Shown here in pieces: positions 58,573-64,000 of a DNA stretch of 64,000 nucleotides. The first letter of the stretch is position 1. Each line of letters opens with the position of its first letter. The translations under genes and the position numbers were made by a program. Under the pieces are notes generated by a model. That model saw nothing but the letters and a program-made list of their open reading frames with translations, was not told the origin of the DNA and made no database searches. This stretch comes from DAHUZL01 sp035533215 (GTDB lineage: Bacteria > Chloroflexota > Dormibacteria > Aeolococcales > Bog-877). Location: assembly GCA_035533215.1 (NCBI GenBank), contig DATLUG010000042.1:1-64000 (forward strand), written 5' to 3'.

Positions 58573-59619
58573 TCAGCCGTGGACCCCGGCGAAGGCGCTG
58601 ACGATCCGAGGGTCGGCGAGGCAGGCCGCGGCGCCCTCGGCGACGCACGTGAGCGGCCGCTCAGCCAGCCGAACGGTGAACCCGAAGGCGTCCTCCAGCC
58701 TGGTCTCGAACCCCTCCAGGAGCGAGCCGCCGCCGAAGGCCAGGATGCCGTGCTGCATGATGTCGCCGACCGCCTGCGGGGGCAGGTCCTCCAGCGCGTT
58801 GGCGAGGGTGTCGATGATCCCGTCGACGGTCGGGCGGAGCGCCTCGGCAACCTCCCCGGGGGCCAGGGTGAGGAGCTTGGGGCGGCCGGTGACGAGGTCG
58901 CGGCCCTCGACCATCAGCGCCCCCTCGTCGGCATGGCCGTTGCGCAGCCGCATCTTGATGTCCTCGGCGGTGAGCTCGCCCACCAGGAGCTGGTGCTCCT
59001 GGCGCAGGTACTGGTACAGGGCGATCGTCATCTCGTCGCCGGCGACGCGGCAGGAACGGGTGGTGAGGATCCCCCCGAAGCAGAAGGCGGTGACCTCCGC
59101 GGTGCCCCCGCCGACATCGACGACCATGTGCGCCTGCGGCTCCAGGGGGTCGATCCCGCTGCCGACAGCGCCCGCGATCGGCTCCGGGACCAGGTCGACG
59201 CGGCCCGCGCCCGACTCCTCGACCGCCTCGGTGAGCGCCTGACGCTCCAGCCCGGTGGCGCCGGCGGGGACGCCGGTGACGGCATGGGGGCGGAAGCGCT
59301 CCCAGGGACGCCGCGCCACCTGGTGGAGGATGCCGATGATGAAGGTCCGGGCGGTCTGGAGGTCGGTGACGACACCGTCCCGGATCGGCCGGACCGTCAG
59401 CATCCCCACCGGGGTGCGCCCGGTCAGCTCGCGGGCCTTGTGGCCGATGAGGAGCGGCCGGCGGCCGCGTCCCCCCTCGGTCGGAACCACCATGACCGAT
59501 GGCTCGTTGAGCAGGATGCCCCGCCGCGGATGGCAGACCACGGTGTTGGCCGTGCCGAGGTCGATCCCGAAACCTGCAGACCACACGCCCGTCTCCCTGC
59601 TCCACCCGTGACGATCCAC
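58573..59619 (-). CDS. mreB: MreB-family actin-like cell-shape protein
   Basis: A 348-residue actin homologue. FGIDLGTANTVVC is phosphate-1, MVVDVGGGTAEVTAFCFGG phosphate-2, and AFGGGSLLEGFETRLEDAFGF the adenosine motif; PVGMLTVRPIRDGVVTDLQTA is typical MreB. It organises elongation-mode wall synthesis with RodA-PBP2. It is convergent with the fusion gene 22 bases away, and divergent from the pseudokinase. MreC and MreD are not seen here. The N-terminus is about 10 residues longer than usual; a later GTG may be the real start. Confidence 0.9.
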   Translation of the reverse strand: MDRHGWSRETGVWSAGFGIDLGTANTVVCHPRRGILLNEPSVMVVPTEGGRGRRPLLIGHKARELTGRTPVGMLTVRPIRDGVVTDLQTARTFIIGILHQVARRPWERFRPHAVTGVPAGATGLERQALTEAVEESGAGRVDLVPEPIAGAVGSGIDPLEPQAHMVVDVGGGTAEVTAFCFGGILTTRSCRVAGDEMTIALYQYLRQEHQLLVGELTAEDIKMRLRNGHADEGALMVEGRDLVTGRPKLLTLAPGEVAEALRPTVDGIIDTLANALEDLPPQAVGDIMQHGILAFGGGSLLEGFETRLEDAFGFTVRLAERPLTCVAEGAAACLADPRIVSAFAGVHG

Positions 59620-59655
59620 CTCAACCCGGCCACCTGGCGGGTGTGGGCCTCACTC

Positions 59656-59661
59656 TATACC
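59656..59661 (+). promoter_or_regulatory. -10 box, leaderless promoter
   Basis: TATACC ends 7 bases before the GTG at 59669. No Shine-Dalgarno lies between. Confidence 0.5.
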
Positions 59662-59668
59662 CGGGACC

Positions 59669-61360
59669 GTGACTGACTCGATCACAACGCCGAATCCGTC
59701 ACCGGGGTTCCGCCCCGGGACCGCGACCGCCCCAGAGCTGGTCCGTCGTCTCGGCAGCGGGAGCGCGGGCGAGACCTGGCGGGCGCGGCTCCCCGACGGC
59801 CGCTGGGTGGCGGTGAAGGTGCTCGCGCCCGCGGCCGCCGCCGCCCGCCGCGCGACCGCGTCGGACCAGGGCCTCCTGGCCCGGCTCGCCCACCCCCGGC
59901 TGGTGCCGGTGCACGCCGTGCTCGACCAGGGGGAGCGGCTGTGGGTGGTGCGCGCGCTGGCCCCGGGAGTGACGCTCCGCCGGCTGCGCTCGGTGGTGGA
60001 GCTCGCGCCGGGGCAGGTGGCCGCGCTGGGCACCGGCATCCTGGAGGCGCTCGACGGACTGCATCGCGCGGGCCTGCACCACGGGGGAGTGCAGCCCGAC
60101 AACATCTGGGTGGATGAGGACGGGGCGGTGCGGATGGCGGACGCCGCGCTGCCGCGGGCGGGAGCGGCGCCCGGGCGTCGGGCCGGCGCGCGCGGCGCCG
60201 CCGACCGGAACGCCGCCGACCTGGCCGCCGCGGGCGGCCTCCTGGTCGCGGCCCTGGAGGCCGGGCCCCAGGCTCCGGAGGCGGCCCACGGGAGCCTGCT
60301 GGTCACCCCGGGGGCGTCCCAGCGCCCCCAGCTGCTGGCGGCGGCGCGGGCGCTGGTCGCCCTCGGGGACCGCGCGGGGCGGACGGCAGGGGGATCCCAG
60401 ACCCCCGCGGGCGCCCCGCCGCCGACCATCCTCGCCGACTGGGCTCGGGCGGCGGGCCCGCTCGCCGATCCGGCTTCCCGGGCCGTCTGCCTCGCCGAGC
60501 TCGGCGCCTTCGTCCGCCGCCTTCGACCGAGGGAGCCGGCCGGACCCGATGCGATGCCAGGCCCCGCTCCCGATCCGCGGCGGGCGGCCGTCCCAACGCT
60601 CGCCGCCCAGGCGCCGGCCGCCGCCCCGCGGCCCCCTCCGGTCCCCGCCCCGCCGAGACACCCCCACCGAGCGGGGAGGGGGGCGGCGGCGGCGATGGCG
60701 GCGGCGCTCGTGCTCGGGGGCGTCGGCGCCGTCGTGCTCGCCCTCGCCCTCGGCGCCCATCCCGCGCCGCGGGGGGCGGACCAGCCCTCCGGCTCGCGGT
60801 CGCCGACGGTCCCGGCCGGAGCGCCGGCCCGCCCGCACCCGTCGGCGCGGACATCCGCGCCGACGCGGCGCGGGCCGACCGGGACATCCCGGCGGCGGGC
60901 CGCCGCGGCCGCCTCCCCGCAGCCCGCGCGGGCCCCCGGGCGCCCGCACCGGGCCGCCTCCCTCCCGCGGGGACTCGCCCCGCTGCCGTCGCTGGGGCCG
61001 GGGTCGGCCGGAGCGGTCCAGCGGGTCTCGATGCGCACCGCGCCGGACGGCTGCACCCGCTCGTCCGCGGGCTGCAGCGTGACCATCCGGATCGACCTCG
61101 GCTCCCATCCCGCCGAGCCGATCGGCTGGGCCCTGGAGCTCGTCGACGCCTGCACCGGCCGTGTCACCCCCGGGCCCGCCGGCAGCTACACCGCGCCCGC
61201 TCCCTACACCTATGTGGAGGCGCAGGCGAGCGTCACGCCGGCGACGGTCGCCGCCGGCGGCCGGGTCCCGGTGGCGGTGGTGGCGGTGACCACGTTCCCG
61301 GCGCGGGCGGCCGCGACGCCGACCTACCTGGTCCCGCCGGGCGCGTCCTGCACGGCCTGA
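59669..61360 (+). CDS. Membrane-anchored pseudokinase (Ser/Thr kinase-like)
   Basis: A 563-residue protein. The N-terminal kinase fold keeps the glycine loop (RLGSGSAGETW), Lys50 (WVAVKVL), Asn145 and Asp158, but HRDxKPxN reads HGGVQPDN: the catalytic Asp is Gly140 and the Lys is Gln142, and DFG is DAA. Catalysis is therefore unlikely. The activation and C-lobe region is short. A Pro-rich linker leads to one membrane helix (about 345-365), a Pro/Arg/Ser-rich stalk and an outer beta-rich domain of about 110 residues with several Cys. Beside MreB and the SEDS-PBP2 fusion, it recalls the MviN pseudokinase of mycobacteria as a wall-synthesis scaffold (inference). Confidence 0.8.
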   Translation: MTDSITTPNPSPGFRPGTATAPELVRRLGSGSAGETWRARLPDGRWVAVKVLAPAAAAARRATASDQGLLARLAHPRLVPVHAVLDQGERLWVVRALAPGVTLRRLRSVVELAPGQVAALGTGILEALDGLHRAGLHHGGVQPDNIWVDEDGAVRMADAALPRAGAAPGRRAGARGAADRNAADLAAAGGLLVAALEAGPQAPEAAHGSLLVTPGASQRPQLLAAARALVALGDRAGRTAGGSQTPAGAPPPTILADWARAAGPLADPASRAVCLAELGAFVRRLRPREPAGPDAMPGPAPDPRRAAVPTLAAQAPAAAPRPPPVPAPPRHPHRAGRGAAAAMAAALVLGGVGAVVLALALGAHPAPRGADQPSGSRSPTVPAGAPARPHPSARTSAPTRRGPTGTSRRRAAAAASPQPARAPGRPHRAASLPRGLAPLPSLGPGSAGAVQRVSMRTAPDGCTRSSAGCSVTIRIDLGSHPAEPIGWALELVDACTGRVTPGPAGSYTAPAPYTYVEAQASVTPATVAAGGRVPVAVVAVTTFPARAAATPTYLVPPGASCTA

Positions 61361-62445
61361 CCGGCGGCCGGGGCGAGCAGGTCCCGGCCGATGGCGCCCG
61401 GCCGGTCTGCCCCCGCCAGCCGCATCGCCTCCACCAGCTCGGTGCGGTACCGATCGAGGACGCGGCCGACGCCGGCGGCCCCGTCGGCGGCCAGTCCGAG
61501 GATCGCCGGGCGCCCCACCAGCACCGCCCGGGCGCCCTGCGCCAGCGCGCGGACCACGTCCACACCGGTGACGATCCCGCCGTCGACCAGCACCTCGGCG
61601 GTGTCCCCGACCGCCTCGACGACCCCCGGCAGGGCGAGGCAGCTGGCCACGGCCCCATCCAGCTGGCGACCGCCGTGGTTGGACACGACGACGGCGCGGG
61701 CCCCGGCGGCGACCGCCGTGCGGGCGTCGTCGGGATGGAGGACGCCCTTCACCACCACCGGCAGGCCGCTCTGCTCCGCCAGCCAGGCGATGGTGCCGGG
61801 GGTGACGTCGGCAGCCTGGCTGATGCGGTCCCACCGCTGCGGGTCGCCGGAGGCCGCGACGTCCGGGAGGTTGGCGAACAGCATCGCGTCCGGGATCACG
61901 AGGTCGGGGCAGCGCCGCTTGGTCCCCGGCACCGGGGTGTCGGCGGTGAGGACCAGCGCGCGCGCGCCCAGGCGGGCGGCCGCCGCGACCAGCTCCCGGG
62001 TGAGGCCGCGGTCGCGCAGCACGTACACCTGGAACCAGAAGGGACCGCCGGCGGCGGCCACCTGCGCCAGCGGCACCGAGCACCGGGTGGAGACCACGTG
62101 GAGGACGTCCCGGGCGGCAGCGGCGGCGGCGGTCGCCGCCTCGCCGGCGCGGTGGAACAGCCGCTGGTGGCCGACCGGGGCGATCGCCACCGGCATCGAC
62201 ACCGTGGTGCCGAGGAGCTGCGTCGCCGGATCGACCACGGTCACATCGCGGAGGACCCGCGGTCGCAGCGCGATGCGGTCCCAGGCGTCGCGGTTGGCGG
62301 CCAGCGTCCGCTCGCGGCCGCTGCCTGACTCCAGGTAGGCGAGGGCCTCCGCCGGGAGCCGCCGATGGGCGAGCGCCTCGATCGCGTCGGCGTCGAGGGT
62401 CCCGGCATCGGCGGCGCCGGTCCGGCGAACGGGCGGGCTGGACAC
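61324..62445 (-). CDS. FMN-dependent alpha-hydroxy-acid oxidase/dehydrogenase
   Basis: A 373-residue TIM barrel of the lactate oxidase/glycolate oxidase/LldD family. MPVAIAPVGHQRLFHRAGE and FWFQVYVLRD contact FMN; PVVVKGVLHPDDARTAVAAGARAVVVSNHGGRQLDG contains the barrel Lys and the SNHGGRQLD signature with the catalytic His and Arg; VLVDGGIVTGVDVVRALAQGARAVLVGRP binds the phosphate. Substrate is probably L-lactate or a similar 2-hydroxy acid. GTG 62445 is the start. Its end overlaps the pseudokinase end by 37 bases, tail to tail. Confidence 0.9.
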   Translation of the reverse strand: MSSPPVRRTGAADAGTLDADAIEALAHRRLPAEALAYLESGSGRERTLAANRDAWDRIALRPRVLRDVTVVDPATQLLGTTVSMPVAIAPVGHQRLFHRAGEAATAAAAAARDVLHVVSTRCSVPLAQVAAAGGPFWFQVYVLRDRGLTRELVAAAARLGARALVLTADTPVPGTKRRCPDLVIPDAMLFANLPDVAASGDPQRWDRISQAADVTPGTIAWLAEQSGLPVVVKGVLHPDDARTAVAAGARAVVVSNHGGRQLDGAVASCLALPGVVEAVGDTAEVLVDGGIVTGVDVVRALAQGARAVLVGRPAILGLAADGAAGVGRVLDRYRTELVEAMRLAGADRPGAIGRDLLAPAAGQAVQDAPGGTR

Positions 62446-62535
62446 CTTGCCATGATCGGCCTCCGGGGGCCGTCCCGGCGAGAACCCGCCCCGGGTGCGC
62501 CCCCCGGCCGCACCGGTGGGGCAGAATCGCCGTGG

Positions 62536-64000
62536 ATGGTGATGCACGCCCGGCGCCCCCTGATGGCCGGAGCGCTCCTCGCTGGTCTGGCGCTGTCGGT
62601 CGCGGCGCCCGCGATCGCGGCGCGGGCGCCGACGCCGCGGCGGAACGCGGGGGCCGGCCGGGCGCCCGTCCCCAACCGGCTGGTGGAGGCGCTCGCCGCC
62701 GCCGAGATCTCGGCACGCCGGGACGCGGCCGCCCGCCGGCGGCTCAGCCGGCTGACGGCCGCCACCGCCAGCAGGCTCCAGCGGCTGGATCGCACCGCCC
62801 ACCGGGCCGACACTCGCCGCCTCCGCGCGCAGCGCGCGGAGGCGGAGGCGCGCGATGCGCTCGCCGGCCTCCTCGCCACCGACTACACCACCGGCCGCAC
62901 CGACATCGTCGCGGTGATCGGGAGCGCCTCCTTCGCCGCCGCCATCGGCCGCGCGATCCGGCTGAGCCAGGCGACCGGGGCGGCGGCGACGACGACCGCC
63001 GCGCTCCTGTCGGCGGTGGGTCGGGCCCGGCACGGCACCTCGCGGCTGGCGCGGATCCGGGACGGGCTCGCGCTGGATCGGGCGCGGCTGGCGGCGGAGG
63101 CGGTCGTCCTCGCCCAGTCCCAGGCGGCGTCGCGGCGGCGGTCCGGCCGCCTGGCGGTGCAGCTCGCGGCCCTCCGACTCGCCGCGGCTCGGCGCGCGCG
63201 CGCCCGCCCCCCCGCGCCCCCCCGGGCGGCCGCGACCCCGCCCCCGGCCGTCACCCCGCGCGCGACCGCCGGGCGGGCCTCGCCGACCGCGGTCGCCGCG
63301 CGGTCGCCGCGCCGCCGCCCGCCGCCGGCCCCGAGCCCGACCCGGACCGCGGCTCCGAGCGCGACGCCGAGGCCGCCCGTCGCCCCGACCGCGAGCGCGA
63401 CTCCGACCTCGGGGCCGACGCCGTCGGCCTCAGCGCCGGCGCCGCCCACCGCTGTGCCCGCCCCCGCGGTGAGCCCGCGCCCGTCGCCGACCCCGGCATC
63501 CACCGCCAGCGCCATCGCCGGGGTCCCCGCTCCGCCGCCGCCGCTCCCGCCGGGCGCGGTGACCGTGGCCACCAACCTCACCGAGCCGAGCGGGATCCGC
63601 GAGGGTGCGCTGGCGGCGTTCCTGGCCGGCACCAAGCTGTCCGGCGATGCCGCGGCCTTCCTGGCGGCGGAGCGCACCGACCACGTCAGCGCGCTGTTCC
63701 TTGCCGCCGAGGCGATCCTGGAGACGGGCTTCGGCACCTCGACGATCTACCGCACCAAGCACAACCTGTACGGGTGGGGCGCGGACGCCGCCCACCCCCT
63801 CCGCGACGCCCTCGCCTTCCGCAGCGACGCCGCCTGCATCGCGCAGGTGGCCTGGGCGATCGCGGTCGACTACCTCACCCCCCCGGGTTCGATGGTGCAA
63901 CCGTACGGCGCTCCCGCCGCGGCGCCGGCATCAGTCGCCACCGGACGGTTCTACCACGGCCCCACCCTGCTCGGGATGAGCGTCGACTACGCCGGGAACG
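62536..64000 (+). CDS. Exported glucosaminidase with coiled-coil domain (cut by window end)
   Basis: At least 488 residues, open to the window edge. A signal peptide (ARRPLMAGALLAGLALSVAAPAIAA) precedes a helical, Arg/Ala-rich coiled-coil region (about residues 50-220) like those that regulate PcsB/RipA-type hydrolases, then a Pro/Thr/Ala-rich linker of about 110 residues. The catalytic domain follows: FLAGTKLSGDAAAFLAAERT, SALFLAAEAILETGFGTSTI (catalytic Glu) and YRTKHNLYGWGADAAHPL, the Glucosaminidase (PF01832) signature. It cuts peptidoglycan outside the membrane. Its location extends the wall-synthesis block. Confidence 0.86.
   Translation, partial: MVMHARRPLMAGALLAGLALSVAAPAIAARAPTPRRNAGAGRAPVPNRLVEALAAAEISARRDAAARRRLSRLTAATASRLQRLDRTAHRADTRRLRAQRAEAEARDALAGLLATDYTTGRTDIVAVIGSASFAAAIGRAIRLSQATGAAATTTAALLSAVGRARHGTSRLARIRDGLALDRARLAAEAVVLAQSQAASRRRSGRLAVQLAALRLAAARRARARPPAPPRAAATPPPAVTPRATAGRASPTAVAARSPRRRPPPAPSPTRTAAPSATPRPPVAPTASATPTSGPTPSASAPAPPTAVPAPAVSPRPSPTPASTASAIAGVPAPPPPLPPGAVTVATNLTEPSGIREGALAAFLAGTKLSGDAAAFLAAERTDHVSALFLAAEAILETGFGTSTIYRTKHNLYGWGADAAHPLRDALAFRSDAACIAQVAWAIAVDYLTPPGSMVQPYGAPAAAPASVATGRFYHGPTLLGMSVDYAGN

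Noticed and set aside
54891..58850. A 1319-codon open frame on the minus strand opposite the SEDS-PBP2 gene
   Set aside because: Its composition is Arg/Gly/Pro/His-rich without motifs; it is the antisense shadow of a high-GC gene. Only its final 139 codons (receiver domain) are real.
1..64000. tRNA, rRNA or CRISPR
   Set aside because: No T-arm-like GGTTCGAATCC segment with a plausible cloverleaf, no rRNA sequence and no regularly spaced repeats were seen by eye. A tRNAscan/CRISPR search would be decisive.

Overview
The window is very GC-rich bacterial chromosome with dense, often overlapping genes, many GTG starts, and several promoters whose -10 box lies only 6-9 bases before the start codon (leaderless mRNAs). 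Gene content (CeoB/CeoC-type TrkA pair, DUF5679, a mycothiol-type LmbE deacetylase, MreB beside a SEDS-PBP2 fusion, GTP-independent PEPCK, GlpX, GltBD plus AmtB) suggests a free-living member of the Terrabacteria, perhaps Dormibacterota/Chloroflexota or an actinobacterial relative. This placement is inference from gene content only.

Layout. 0-3.3 kb: tail of a sensor kinase, a small exported protein behind a direct-repeat operator, and a decayed redoxin copy. 1.8-7.4 kb (minus): five overlapping genes, acyl-CoA ligase, MerA-like flavoprotein, ECF sigma, zinc anti-sigma and APC permease. 7.6-10.3 kb: TetR regulator coupled to a ClC channel. 10.5-13.1 kb: a redoxin whose first redox-centre residue is encoded by an in-frame TGA (candidate selenoprotein), a wrecked mercuric reductase, and an intact CmtR-like ArsR regulator. 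13.1-24.4 kb: UspA, CeoB/CeoC, AroE, MoaC, NUDIX, DinB, HAD, metallo-beta-lactamase fold protein, YjbQ and a glycosyltransferase. 24.4-35.3 kb: glycogen-debranching-type glucosidase, DUF5679, AmtB, GltD and GltB; a strong promoter plus intrinsic terminator unit of about 150 nt precedes gltB.

35.4-44.5 kb is accessory and decayed: remnants of IS3, DUF4338 (DruA-like) and IS1380 genes, a frameshifted MarR gene beside DUF4242, an intact VOC protein, two lipoprotein wrecks, a wrecked PF06224-type glycosylase, and one large intact GAF-PucR regulator. 44.5-54.9 kb returns to housekeeping: RibD-type reductase, MogA, dCMP deaminase, PckA, CBS protein, GlpX, PadR-MFS efflux pair, TenA, DUF971 and the LmbE deacetylase. 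54.9-64 kb is a cell-envelope block: a lone receiver domain, a single-chain RodA/FtsW-PBP2 fusion, MreB, a membrane-anchored pseudokinase, an FMN alpha-hydroxy-acid oxidase, and an exported glucosaminidase cut by the window end.

The strongest leads are the TGA-containing redoxin with a correctly placed SECIS-like hairpin (10.5-11.1 kb), the SEDS-PBP2 fusion with its pseudokinase and MreB neighbours, and the promoter-terminator unit before gltB.
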